64,000 bases of DNA from positions 124,001 to 188,000 of the forward strand of contig NZ_ATXT01000015.1 of assembly GCF_000421825.1 (NCBI RefSeq), given 5' to 3'. Both the position numbers and the translations under genes were made by a program. The DNA comes from Humibacter albus DSM 18994. GTDB taxonomy: Bacteria > Actinomycetota > Actinomycetes > Actinomycetales > Microbacteriaceae. This document shows positions 28,171 to 37,036 of this stretch, piece by piece (the stretch's first letter is position 1; every line of letters begins with the position of its first letter). A model generated the notes under the pieces. That model made no database searches and was not told where the DNA came from. It saw only the letters and a list, made by a program, of their open reading frames with translations.

Positions 28171-28184
28171 TGTTATCGATGCCA
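28171..28184. promoter_or_regulatory. LacI-type operator O3, shared divergent region
   Basis: TGTTATCGATGCCA lies 90 bp upstream of O2 and about 140 bp before the GH95-like start on the plus strand, so it may serve both divergent units. The plus-strand promoter itself is not clear. Confidence 0.65.
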
Positions 28185-28322
28185 GAACGGTTACAGTGTC
28201 CTCACGCCCGAAGGACGACGCCGTCTGCGCTGAGCACGACCCGTGTGAGACGACGGTTCGCCGCGGCCCGAAGCTGACGCTGTGCACGACCTCCACGCTT
28301 TCAACGACGAAAGGAAAAGCAC

Positions 28323-31300
28323 GTGAATTCGAGACGACGCGCCGCGAGCGCGTTGGTGTCCGCCGGGGCGGCGCTCGCCCTCGGCCTCGGGGCGGTCACC
28401 GCCGTGGGTGCCGTTCCCGCGAGCGCCGCGACCGCCACCACGACGGCGTGGGACGGCTCCTCGTTCCAGGTCGACACCAAGGGCGCGCTCTCGCGCTCGG
28501 ACATCGTGCTCGGCTCGGCCCCGACCGAGGACACGCAGTCGATGCCGCTCGGCAACGGCACGCTCGGCGTGGCCGCGTGGGACGGGGACGGCTTCACCGC
28601 ACAGCTCAACCGCGTCGACACCATGCCCGACCGCAAATCGCCGGGGCAGGTCGTCGTTCCCGGACTCGCCGCGCTCACCGGCGCTGCCGACTACACCGGG
28701 CGTCTGTCGCTCTACGACGGCACACTCGTGCAGTCCGGCGACGGGATGACGGCCACGACATTCGTCTCCGCGAAGAAGGACGAGCTCGTCATCGACGTCA
28801 CCGGCGCCGATCCCGACACAGCACAGACCGCCACGCTGAAGCTCTGGGACGGCCGCACGCCCACCGCGAGCGCCGACGGCACGCTCGGCACGCTCGCCGA
28901 GACGTGGAAGGACACCCGCGGCGAGGGAGCGACGGGTGACACCTACGGCACGCTCGCCGGCATCACGGCGTCGGGACGCGACGTCAGGGCGAGCCGCGTG
29001 GATGACAAGACGGTGCGGATGACGTTCACGCCGAAAGCCGACGGCTCGTTCCGCATCGTCGTCGCCTCCCCGCACTACGTTGGCGGTGACGCTATCCAGG
29101 CGGCCGCGGACGTACTCGGTTCCGACGCGACCGCGCCGCTGAGCGACCTGACCATGCCGCACCTGAAGTGGTGGCACGACTTCTGGGCGAACACCGGGGT
29201 CATCACCATGGACAGCTCCGACGGCTCGGCGCAGTACATCGAGAACGTGCGCAACGTGGCCTTGTACGCCGCGGCATCCGAGGAGCGCAGCTCGATCCCG
29301 GGTTCCCAGGCCGGCGTCGCCGACCTCTTCAGCTACTCGGAGGACTCGCATCAGTGGGATCCGTCGGCGTACTGGCACTGGAACATCCGGGCGCAGACCG
29401 CCGCACTCCTCGTCGCCGGAGACACCGAGCTCACCGACTCGTATTTCGCGCTGTACCGCAACGACCTGCAGGCCATCGAAGACTGGACCAGCGAGCACAT
29501 GACCGGTCACGACGGCATCTGCATCCCTGAGACCATGCGGTTCAGCGGGCAGGGCTACGAGAACGAGACCTGGCTGGGCTCCCCCGGTCTCAATTGCGAC
29601 GACTCGTCGGGCGGCTACTACAACAAGCGCACCATCACCACAGGTGCCGAGGTCGGCCTCAACGTGTGGCTGCGCTACCGGCTCACCGGTGACGAGGACT
29701 TCTTGCAGCAGAACTATCCGCTGATGGAGCAGGCCGCGAAGTTCCTGGTGTCGTACGCCACGGTCGGAGACGACGGCAAACTGCACACGTACCCCTCGAA
29801 CGCGCACGAGACGCAGTGGGACGTGCACGACCCGACCACCGACCTTGCCGCGATGAAGTCGCTGTTTCCTGCCGTCATCGACGCCGCGACCGTCCTCGGG
29901 AAGGATGCCGACCTGGTCTCCACCCTCAAGGGCGACCTGGACCGCATTCCCGACTACGCCACGACAGGTTCAGCCGGAAGCGACGTGATCGCCGACTCGT
30001 ACGACCCGAGCGCCGGCATCATGAACAGCGAGAACATTGGTCTCGAACCGGTGTGGCCGTACGGGCTTATCGGCGACGACTCAGGGGATGCCACGGCGTT
30101 GGCGACCCGTACCTACGAGAACCGTCCGAACAAGTACGTGAACGACTGGTCGTTCGACGCGGTGCAGGCGGCGCGCCTCGGGCTGCGTGACGAGACAGAG
30201 GCGGCGCTGACCGAGCTGACGAAGAAGTACCAGGTCTTTCCCTCAGGCCTCGGCAACCTCTATGGATCCGTCGGCAAGGAGACGTACGTCGAGCAGGCGA
30301 CGGCGGTCGCACTCGGCGTGCAGGAGTCGCTCGTGCAGAGCTACGACGGCACCGTGCGCCTAGCACCGGCGGTGCCGAGCGACTGGACGGTCTCGGGATC
30401 GCTGCAGATCCCCGGAGGTACCGCGCACGTGCAGACCACAGGAGGAAACGTGACGACGGCCGTGGTCGACGCGAACGCGTCGACCACCCTGAAGGTGCGC
30501 AGCCCCTGGCAGGGCGAGAGCGTGCACGTGCTCGCGGTGTCCGGCGGAATGACGACCGAGGTCGTGAAGGCCACGACCGACGCGACGCTGAGCATCCAGG
30601 CGAAGAAGGGCACGAGCTACGTCATCGAGCGCACTGCCTCCCCGACCACGGATCAGAAGTTCGCGGCCGTCAGCGGCACCACGGCGAACAAGGTGAAGAC
30701 GCTCGGCTCGCGCACGATCGGCATCCCGGGTCCCGGTGAGCCGCTGGACTCGCTCGCGGACGGCTATGACAATGTGGCGATCACCGACGACGCGAACACG
30801 ACCGGTGGCAACATCGACGGCGGCGGGAGCGCGTCGATGTCGCTGCAGGCACTGGCCGCGGTCGGCGCGGAGTCGGGCAAGACCGTCAGTTATGACGGAC
30901 TCGACTTCGCGTGGCCGGAGTCGGGCTCGCTGCAGCCCGACAACATGATCAGCGCGGGCCAGACCGTGACGGTCGGCGAGAAGGCGAAGCGCGTCGGGTT
31001 CCTCATCACCGGCACGTACGCGCCGACCGGCGGTGAGGTCTCCGGCGACGCGATCGTGCACTACGCCGATGGCTCCACGAAGAAGATCACGCTACACGCG
31101 GCGGACTGGAGCGCGACGCCGCTCGACGGCACCACCGTCGCGCTGCAGCCGGCGTACGAGAACCGGGCGGGCAACACGCAGTACGACCACCCGGCGCACG
31201 TGTACTACCTCGGCTTCGACCTCGACGCGGACAAGACGGTGACCAGCATCACGTTCCCGAAGGTCTCGCCGGCCACGCCGAGTACCGTGCCCATGCTGCA

Positions 31301-31859
31301 CGTGTTCTCGATGGCATTCGAGGATGCCCCGAGCACCGGCGGTGACGCCACTCCCGCCATCGACGCCGCCGGCTCGGTCGCAGCGGGTGACACGCTCACC
31401 GTGAAGCTCAGCGGCTTCACCGCCGGAGCGAAGGTGGAGGTGACGCTGCACTCCGATCCCGTCGACCTCGGCTCGGTGACGGTCGGCGACGACGGGACAG
31501 GCACCCTGAAGGCGACAGTCCCTGCCGGCGTCGAAGCAGGCGACCACACGCTGCAGGCCGCCGTGGACGGCGACGTGCTGGCGACCACCGCCATCACGGT
31601 GACCGCGGCGGCGGGTTCCGGTGACGACGGGTCGGGTGACAGCGGGTCGGGTGACAGCGGCACGAGTGACAGCGGCACGAGCGGCGCCGGATCCGATGCG
31701 AGCGGAACGACGGCGGACGGCTCGGGAACGTCCGACGCGGCACTCGCCTCCACGGGCAGCGACCTCGGCGGGCTCCTCGCCGGCGGGGTCGTCCTGCTTC
31801 TGGCCGGTGCCGCACTCGTGCTGGTGCGTCGCCGCGTGCGCAGCCGGGTGAACGGCTGA
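28323..31859 (+). CDS. Wall-anchored GH95-like glycoside hydrolase
   Basis: A 1178-residue secreted protein. Signal peptide about 1-36; N-terminal beta domain with the GH95-type motif PLGNGTLG (75-82); an (alpha/alpha)6 barrel about 290-700 with YWHWNIRAQ (351-359), HETQWDVHDPTTDLA (495-509); C-terminal beta domains about 800-1010; an Ig-like domain about 1015-1095 related to one in the 13248-16526 enzyme (HSDPVDL block); a Ser/Gly/Asp/Thr linker; LASTG (1141-1145), a hydrophobic helix and RRRVRSR. GH95 enzymes are mostly alpha-L-fucosidases. The N-x-N pair expected at the barrel reads N354-x-R356, so activity on fucose is uncertain and another sugar is possible. It is divergent from a GH20 gene and shares its operator-rich intergenic region. 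Confidence 0.82.
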   Translation: MNSRRRAASALVSAGAALALGLGAVTAVGAVPASAATATTTAWDGSSFQVDTKGALSRSDIVLGSAPTEDTQSMPLGNGTLGVAAWDGDGFTAQLNRVDTMPDRKSPGQVVVPGLAALTGAADYTGRLSLYDGTLVQSGDGMTATTFVSAKKDELVIDVTGADPDTAQTATLKLWDGRTPTASADGTLGTLAETWKDTRGEGATGDTYGTLAGITASGRDVRASRVDDKTVRMTFTPKADGSFRIVVASPHYVGGDAIQAAADVLGSDATAPLSDLTMPHLKWWHDFWANTGVITMDSSDGSAQYIENVRNVALYAAASEERSSIPGSQAGVADLFSYSEDSHQWDPSAYWHWNIRAQTAALLVAGDTELTDSYFALYRNDLQAIEDWTSEHMTGHDGICIPETMRFSGQGYENETWLGSPGLNCDDSSGGYYNKRTITTGAEVGLNVWLRYRLTGDEDFLQQNYPLMEQAAKFLVSYATVGDDGKLHTYPSNAHETQWDVHDPTTDLAAMKSLFPAVIDAATVLGKDADLVSTLKGDLDRIPDYATTGSAGSDVIADSYDPSAGIMNSENIGLEPVWPYGLIGDDSGDATALATRTYENRPNKYVNDWSFDAVQAARLGLRDETEAALTELTKKYQVFPSGLGNLYGSVGKETYVEQATAVALGVQESLVQSYDGTVRLAPAVPSDWTVSGSLQIPGGTAHVQTTGGNVTTAVVDANASTTLKVRSPWQGESVHVLAVSGGMTTEVVKATTDATLSIQAKKGTSYVIERTASPTTDQKFAAVSGTTANKVKTLGSRTIGIPGPGEPLDSLADGYDNVAITDDANTTGGNIDGGGSASMSLQALAAVGAESGKTVSYDGLDFAWPESGSLQPDNMISAGQTVTVGEKAKRVGFLITGTYAPTGGEVSGDAIVHYADGSTKKITLHAADWSATPLDGTTVALQPAYENRAGNTQYDHPAHVYYLGFDLDADKTVTSITFPKVSPATPSTVPMLHVFSMAFEDAPSTGGDATPAIDAAGSVAAGDTLTVKLSGFTAGAKVEVTLHSDPVDLGSVTVGDDGTGTLKATVPAGVEAGDHTLQAAVDGDVLATTAITVTAAAGSGDDGSGDSGSGDSGTSDSGTSGAGSDASGTTADGSGTSDAALASTGSDLGGLLAGGVVLLLAGAALVLVRRRVRSRVNG

Positions 31860-31901
31860 GCGTGCGCGGCTAGCGCTGCGCGGCTGGTCTCACCGCGAAA
31901 G

Positions 31902-31929
31902 AAGGCCCCGGGCGTGCGCCCGGGGCCTT
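31902..31929. terminator. Bidirectional terminator after the glycosidase island
   Basis: A perfect 12-bp stem AAGGCCCCGGGC / GCCCGGGGCCTT with a 4-base loop lies between the convergent GH95-like and ABC exporter genes; the flanking A and T runs suit both strands. Confidence 0.9.
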
Positions 31930-31936
31930 CGTCCTC

Positions 31937-33751
31937 TCACACCAGCGAGTCCCGCCAGGCCGCGTGCAGCTGGGCGAAGCGGCCGGTACCGGCGATGAGG
32001 TCGGCAGGCGAGCCGTCCTCCACCACCTTTCCGTGCTCCATCACGAGCACCCGGTCCGCGATCGCCACCGTGGAGAGGCGGTGCGCGATGATCAGCGCGG
32101 TGCGGTCTTTCAGGAGCGTCTGGAGGGCATCCTGCACCAGACGCTCGCTCGGGATGTCGAGCGAACTCGTCGCCTCGTCGAGGATGAGCACCGCCGGGTT
32201 GGCCAGGAACGCCCGCGCGAACGAGATCAGCTGGCGCTGCCCCGCTGAGACGCGGCCGCCGCGCTTGTTCACGTCGGTCCCGTACCCGTCGGGCAGACCC
32301 TCGATGAACTCGGCGGCACCGACGGCCTCGGCGGCCGCACGGATCTCGTCGGAGGAGGCATCCGGCTTGCCGAGCGCGATGTTGTCGGCCACCGTTCCGG
32401 AGAACAGGTACGCCTCCTGCGTGACCATGACGATCGCGCGGCGCAGGTCCTTCGGGTGCAGGTCGCGCAGGTCAACGCCGTCGAGCGTCACCGACCCCTG
32501 GGTGGGGTCGTAGAAGCGTGCGATCAGCTTGGCCAACGTCGACTTGCCCGCCCCCGTCGAGCCGACCAGCGCGATGGTCTGCCCCGACGGCACGTCGAGC
32601 GTGAACTCGGGCAGGATGACCCTGTCCTTCTTGTACGCGAACGTCACGTCGTCGAAGCGCACGTGGCCCGTCGCCTGCCACAGGTCGACCGGCTTCGCCG
32701 GATCCGGCACGCTCGGCTCCTCCTCCAGCACGCCCGAGATCTTCTCGAGCGCCGCCGCCGCCGACTGGTAGGAGTTGTAGAACATGGCCATCTCCTCCAT
32801 CGGATCGAAGAACCGCCGCGTGTACAGGATGACGGCGAGCAGGATGCCGATCGGCAGCGCTCCCGTCGCCACCCGGAAGCCGCCCACCAGCAGCACGACG
32901 GCCACCGTCACGTTGCCGATCAGCACGAGGCCCGGATCGAAGATCCCGAACAGCTGGATGGTCTTCGCGTTCACGTCGCGATAGTCCTCGACGAGATCGC
33001 CGAACTCCTTCTCGTTGCGCTTCTCCTTGCGGAACGCCTTGACGGCGCGGATGCCCGTCATGGTCTCCACGAAGTGCACGATCAGCTTCGCCGACGCCAC
33101 ACGCGAGTACCGGAACAGCACCTGCGAGCGCTTCTGGAACCACCGCGTGAGGAAGTACAGCGGTACCAGCGAGCAGAACAGGATGACGCCCGACACCCAG
33201 TCGTTCAAGAACATGAACACGGCGATGAAGCCGGAGTAGAGCACGCCCTGCACGAGCTGGTTGATGCCGGAGTCGAGCAGTTCGCGAATCGAGTCCAGGT
33301 CGCTGGTCTGCCGCGAGATGATGCGGCCCGACGTGTACGACTCGTGGAATTCCAGGCTCAGCCGCTGCGTGTGCAGGAAGACCCGCTTGCGCAGCTCGAA
33401 CAGGATCGCCTGGCTGATGCGCGCGGACATCACGGTGTACCACGACACGGTCGCCGCACCGACCACGCCGGTCACGAGATAGGCGACGCCGGTCAACGCG
33501 ATCGGCCACCAGTCCTGCGTCTTCAGCGCAGAGATGCCCTGGTCGATGCCGATGCCGATCAGCGTCGGCCCGATCACCTGCGCGAGCGTGGAGACGACGA
33601 TGACGACCATCGCGAACACGACCCGGCCGCGCAACGGACGCAGCAGTGAGCCGAGCAGGCGCAGCGACCGCCGACGGATCTGCCGGGACTCCTCCTGGGA
33701 GAAGTCGTCGCGCTCCTCGCCCGCGACTCCTTGAACGGTTGCGGTGCTCAC
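31937..33751 (-). CDS. ABC exporter half-transporter with the catalytic Walker B
   Basis: A 604-residue protein with six transmembrane helices (about 45-330) and a C-terminal ATPase domain (about 365-600). Walker A is [11 protein letters not shown], Walker B is [11 protein letters not shown] with the catalytic glutamate, and the signature is degenerate, VSAGQRQ instead of LSGGQ. Its GTG start overlaps the TGA of the upstream exporter gene as GTGA. The two form a heterodimer of the MdlB/TM287-288 type: this subunit's Walker motifs pair with the partner's intact LSGGQ to give the working site. The substrate (drug, lipid or peptide) is unknown. Confidence 0.93.
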   Translation of the reverse strand: MSTATVQGVAGEERDDFSQEESRQIRRRSLRLLGSLLRPLRGRVVFAMVVIVVSTLAQVIGPTLIGIGIDQGISALKTQDWWPIALTGVAYLVTGVVGAATVSWYTVMSARISQAILFELRKRVFLHTQRLSLEFHESYTSGRIISRQTSDLDSIRELLDSGINQLVQGVLYSGFIAVFMFLNDWVSGVILFCSLVPLYFLTRWFQKRSQVLFRYSRVASAKLIVHFVETMTGIRAVKAFRKEKRNEKEFGDLVEDYRDVNAKTIQLFGIFDPGLVLIGNVTVAVVLLVGGFRVATGALPIGILLAVILYTRRFFDPMEEMAMFYNSYQSAAAALEKISGVLEEEPSVPDPAKPVDLWQATGHVRFDDVTFAYKKDRVILPEFTLDVPSGQTIALVGSTGAGKSTLAKLIARFYDPTQGSVTLDGVDLRDLHPKDLRRAIVMVTQEAYLFSGTVADNIALGKPDASSDEIRAAAEAVGAAEFIEGLPDGYGTDVNKRGGRVSAGQRQLISFARAFLANPAVLILDEATSSLDIPSERLVQDALQTLLKDRTALIIAHRLSTVAIADRVLVMEHGKVVEDGSPADLIAGTGRFAQLHAAWRDSLV

Positions 33752-35724
33752 AGGCTGTGCCCTTCCTCGAACCGGTCGGCGCCGTAGCCGCCGACCGTGG
33801 CCTCCTGCAGTTCCTCGTCTTCTTCGTCGTCCTCGAGGCTCGAGATGACGAACCGGTAGTGCTCGTCGGATGCCAGCAGCTCGCTGTGCGTGCCGACTGC
33901 CGTGATCCTGCCGTCCTGCAGCAACGCGACCCGGTCGGCGAGCATCACCGTCGACGGGCGGTGCGCCACGATCAGCGCGGTGGTGGACGCGAGGACACGC
34001 CGAAGTGCGGCCTCCACGAGGGCCTCGGTGTCGACATCCAGGGCCGACAGCGGGTCGTCGAGCACGAGCACCTCCGGGTTCGCGGCCACCGCGCGGGCGA
34101 GCGCGAGTCGCTGCCGCTGGCCGCCGGAGAGGCTGAGCCCCTCCTCGCCGACCAGTGTGTCGACGCCCTGCGGCAGGTCGTACGCGAACCCCGCCTGGGC
34201 CACCTCGAGCGCCTCGGTGAGCACGGCATCCGCCGCCTTCACCGTCTGAGGATCGTCGCCGGCGAGCTCGGCACGGCCGAGCAGCACGTTGTCGCGCACG
34301 GACGCCGAGAACAGCGTCGCGTCCTCGAACGCCATCGCGATGTGCGTGCGCAGCTCGTTGCGCGTGAGTTCCCTGATGTCGACCCCGTCGAGCACGATCG
34401 AGCCTCCCGTGACCTCGTAGAGGCGGGTGGTGAGCGCGGTCAGCGTCGACTTGCCGCTGCCGGTGAGACCGACGAGCGCCATGGTCTCGCCGGGCTGCAG
34501 CTCGAGATCGATGCCGTCGAGCAGGTCGGGGTAGCCCGCGGGCGTGTCGGGGTAGCGGAAGTGCGCATCCCGGAACTGCAGCCGGCCCCGCGGGTTCACG
34601 ACGGTCTTCGGAGCTTGCGGGTCGCCGATGGTGTTCGCCGTGTTCATCACGTCGAAGAACCGGTCGGCGGCCGTGCGCGTGTCGAACGTCATCGAGAGCA
34701 GGAAGCCGATCGACTCGATCGGGAACCGCAACACCGTCGCAGTCGCGAAGAACGCCAGCAGCTGACCCGCCGTGAGCGAGTTCGTCGAGACGAGCCACAC
34801 GCCCACCACGAGACAGACCGCGAACGCCACGTCGGGCACCAGCAGCAGCCACAGCCAGATGCCGGCCACGGCCTTCGCCTTCGCGATCTCGGTGCCCCGC
34901 AGGTCGTTCGCCTGCTTCTCGAAGTTGCGCAGGGCGTGACGGCCACGGCCGAACGCCTTGAGCACGCGGATGCCGTGCACCGACTCCTCGACGGCCGTCG
35001 CCAGGTCGCCCGCCTGGTCCTGGCTGCGCCGGGCGATCACCGAGTAGCGGCTCTCGAACACGTAGCCGTAGATCCAGAGCGGCACCGAGCACGCCATGAA
35101 GATGACGGCGAGCAGCCAGTTCCAGGCCAGCAACACGATGAAGCCGACGATGATCGTCATGATGTTGACGAAGAGCAGCACGAAGCCGAAGCTCAGCCAG
35201 CGCCGGATCAGGTTGAGGTCGCTGACGGCACGGCTGAGCAGCTGGCCCGAGGGCCAGCCGTCGTGGAAGCTCACCGGCAGATCCTGCAGCTTCGCGTAGA
35301 ACGAGTTGCGCAGGTCGGCCTCGACCTTCGTGCCCGGCGTGAGCACGAACCAGCGGCGCAGCGAGATGAGCACCGCCTCCGCCACGCCGAGCGCGAGCAC
35401 GAGCAGTGCGGAGGGGATGACCTCGGACGGGTCGCCGTCCTTCATGGGCCCGTCGACGAGCGCCTGCAGCACGATCGGGATGAGCAGCGCCACGATGGAC
35501 GCGCCGATCGCCGCCACCATGCCGAGGTAGATGCGCGACATGGCGGGTTTCGCGTACGGGTAGATGCGCGCGAGCGACGCGAACGTGCTCAGCCGCCGGC
35601 CTCCGCCGGCGTGCGTGGCCGCATCGGCGTGCGTGACCGCATCGGCCGGCGAGGGGGGATGGGTCTGCGGCGCCCGGCCCGGCTGCTCGGGTGGTGCCTG
35701 GTTCTGTGCCTGAGAGGCAGACAT
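33748..35724 (-). CDS. ABC exporter half-transporter with degenerate Walker B
   Basis: A 658-residue protein with a Pro/Gln/Ala-rich N-terminal extension (about 1-50), six transmembrane helices (about 65-350) and an ATPase domain (about 400-640). Walker A is [11 protein letters not shown] and the signature LSGGQRQ is intact, but Walker B reads [12 protein letters not shown], where Asp replaces the catalytic Glu. It therefore contributes the non-hydrolysing site of an asymmetric heterodimer with the overlapping downstream gene. The frame upstream of the ATG continues for 70 or so codons without homology, so the ATG at 35724 is taken as the start; its ribosome binding site is weak (GGTGAA). Confidence 0.93.
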   Translation of the reverse strand: MSASQAQNQAPPEQPGRAPQTHPPSPADAVTHADAATHAGGGRRLSTFASLARIYPYAKPAMSRIYLGMVAAIGASIVALLIPIVLQALVDGPMKDGDPSEVIPSALLVLALGVAEAVLISLRRWFVLTPGTKVEADLRNSFYAKLQDLPVSFHDGWPSGQLLSRAVSDLNLIRRWLSFGFVLLFVNIMTIIVGFIVLLAWNWLLAVIFMACSVPLWIYGYVFESRYSVIARRSQDQAGDLATAVEESVHGIRVLKAFGRGRHALRNFEKQANDLRGTEIAKAKAVAGIWLWLLLVPDVAFAVCLVVGVWLVSTNSLTAGQLLAFFATATVLRFPIESIGFLLSMTFDTRTAADRFFDVMNTANTIGDPQAPKTVVNPRGRLQFRDAHFRYPDTPAGYPDLLDGIDLELQPGETMALVGLTGSGKSTLTALTTRLYEVTGGSIVLDGVDIRELTRNELRTHIAMAFEDATLFSASVRDNVLLGRAELAGDDPQTVKAADAVLTEALEVAQAGFAYDLPQGVDTLVGEEGLSLSGGQRQRLALARAVAANPEVLVLDDPLSALDVDTEALVEAALRRVLASTTALIVAHRPSTVMLADRVALLQDGRITAVGTHSELLASDEHYRFVISSLEDDEEDEELQEATVGGYGADRFEEGHSL

Positions 35725-36028
35725 GGTTCACCGTTTCGTGTGGAAGGTGGATGGTGTGCGATTCGTGGAAAGCCTTCTGACGGCATCCACGGGCGGTCGG
35801 ACCGAGAGTCGTACCGGTGATGGGGCCGGTGGTCGAATCGATTCGCCGCGGTGAAGGCGAGACTCGTGCTGCTCGCCCGAGGAAGAGGTCCGTGCCGCCG
35901 CAGAGTCCGACGAATCGGCGGATGCCCAGGGCGGGCCGGACTTTCACGCGCGGTCGTGGGGCTTCCGCGCCGTCGGTGTCGTGTGCTGAGGTGCTCGAAA
36001 GGACCGGGAGCTCCGGCCCTGCGGTGCG
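35725..36028. other. Intergenic region upstream of the ABC exporter
   Basis: About 300 bases between the small ORF at 36029-36214 and the exporter start. Open frames on both strands show no recognisable domain and no ribosome binding site. It should hold the exporter promoter if the small ORF is not co-transcribed; no convincing promoter hexamers or repeats are seen. Confidence 0.5.
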
Positions 36029-36214
36029 CTAGCCGATCGCGGCCGGCACCATCCCCAGGACGACATGCCCCCGAATGACCCCGGAGACGACCCTGCGCCG
36101 CACAGAGGGCGCTTCCGGAAGCGCCCTGCCGAAGACGGTCGAGGAGCCCGTCGGTGCGACGCGTACCGCGATTCCGGCCCGCAGCTGCGGCGTGATCTCG
36201 GTCTTCGTCAACAT
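36029..36214 (-). CDS. Small hypothetical protein upstream of the ABC exporter
   Basis: A 61-codon frame starting MLTKTEITPQLRAG with a strong ribosome binding site, GAGGAGGG, 3-4 bases before the ATG. The product is basic in its middle (PSVRRRVVSGVIRG) and hydrophobic at its end (HVVLGMVPAAIG). No family is recognised. Its place before an exporter with one degenerate site invites the idea of an exported peptide, but it has no double-glycine leader, cysteine pair or signal peptide. It could also be a regulatory leader peptide or not a gene; the ribosome binding site is the main evidence. Confidence 0.4.
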   Translation of the reverse strand: MLTKTEITPQLRAGIAVRVAPTGSSTVFGRALPEAPSVRRRVVSGVIRGHVVLGMVPAAIG

Positions 36215-36492
36215 GGCGCCCTCCTCTTCTTTCCGCCTCCGTGCCCTTGCACAGCGTGATCACGCACGCTGCCCGGCCACGGTCAGCTCTCCGGATGCCG
36301 CTCACGGTTCCGCGGCCACCCGCAAAGCGGATGCGACCCGGCGACGACGCCGTGGGGCCGAAGAGCGACAGCAGATCAGGCTATACCCGTCATCGGGCGC
36401 GTTGCAACGACCGTTCTTTGCCGGACGGGAACACGAGCCGGCCCGACGGCAACCGGGTGCGGCGAGAACTGGGTGTGGCGAGAACTGGACGC

Positions 36493-36539
36493 GGCGACGG
36501 CCGGCGAGTCACGTTCACCGCGTCTCGCCGGCCGTCGCC
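36493..36539. terminator. Terminator after the LuxR-Rph-like-DUF6220 run
   Basis: A perfect 16-bp GC-rich stem (36493-36508 with 36524-36539) and a 15-base loop lie 19 bases past the DUF6220 stop codon. There is no clear T run. The stretch 36215-36492 between it and the small ORF holds no recognisable gene. Confidence 0.7.
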
Positions 36540-36558
36540 GGTGTGTTCTCCGATCCGT

Positions 36559-37029
36559 TCAGCGCAGCGGATGCCGCACCCTGTCGATGGTCAGCCACAC
36601 GAATCCCCCAGTGATCACCATGCCGTCGAAGGCGTGCAGCGCGCCGAACCACGGATTCACGCCGAATCCGAGCCCGACCAGCATGCCCTGCACCACGAAG
36701 AGCAGGACGGCCAGCACGAGCGGGATCACCCATGACTTCCAGCCCGCCCACGCGATCAGCCCGCAGATCAGCAGGAGCACCGCCAGGTACTGCAGCACCT
36801 GTCCCGTGACCGCGTGCGGCACGAACGCCGCGCGGTCCGCCGCCTCGTCGCCGGCGTGCTCCGTTCCCAGCCAGAACCCGTAGGCGGCGAACGCCACCTG
36901 CACCGCGCACACCGCCATGCCGACGATCGCCCCGATCCGCTGTACACGGTCGGCGACGATGCGGTACGGGCGCACGCGCGCGTCCCGCTCCTGAACTCGG
37001 GCCGTTCCTTCCCTCGTTGTCGTGCTCAT
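36559..37029 (-). CDS. DUF6220-like four-helix membrane protein
   Basis: A 156-residue protein with a polar N-terminal 25 residues and four predicted transmembrane helices: AIVGMAVCAVQVAFAAYGFWLG, ITGQ/VLQYLAVLLLICGLIAWAG region, WVIPLVLAVLLFVVQGMLVGLG, and AFDGMVITGGFVWLTID. The pattern and the conserved H in PHAVTGQ and LHAFDG fit the DUF6220 family, whose function is unknown. It starts 7 bases after the stop of the rifampin-phosphotransferase-like gene and is almost certainly on the same transcript. Confidence 0.75.
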   Translation of the reverse strand: MSTTTREGTARVQERDARVRPYRIVADRVQRIGAIVGMAVCAVQVAFAAYGFWLGTEHAGDEAADRAAFVPHAVTGQVLQYLAVLLLICGLIAWAGWKSWVIPLVLAVLLFVVQGMLVGLGFGVNPWFGALHAFDGMVITGGFVWLTIDRVRHPLR

Positions 37030-37036
37030 GATCTGC

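Noticed and set aside
31937-35947. A single 1336-codon frame spanning both ABC exporter genes
   Set aside because: The first part is a shadow of the 33748-35724 gene in another frame. The second exporter clearly starts at GTG 33751 with GTGA coupling, so the two are separate subunits.
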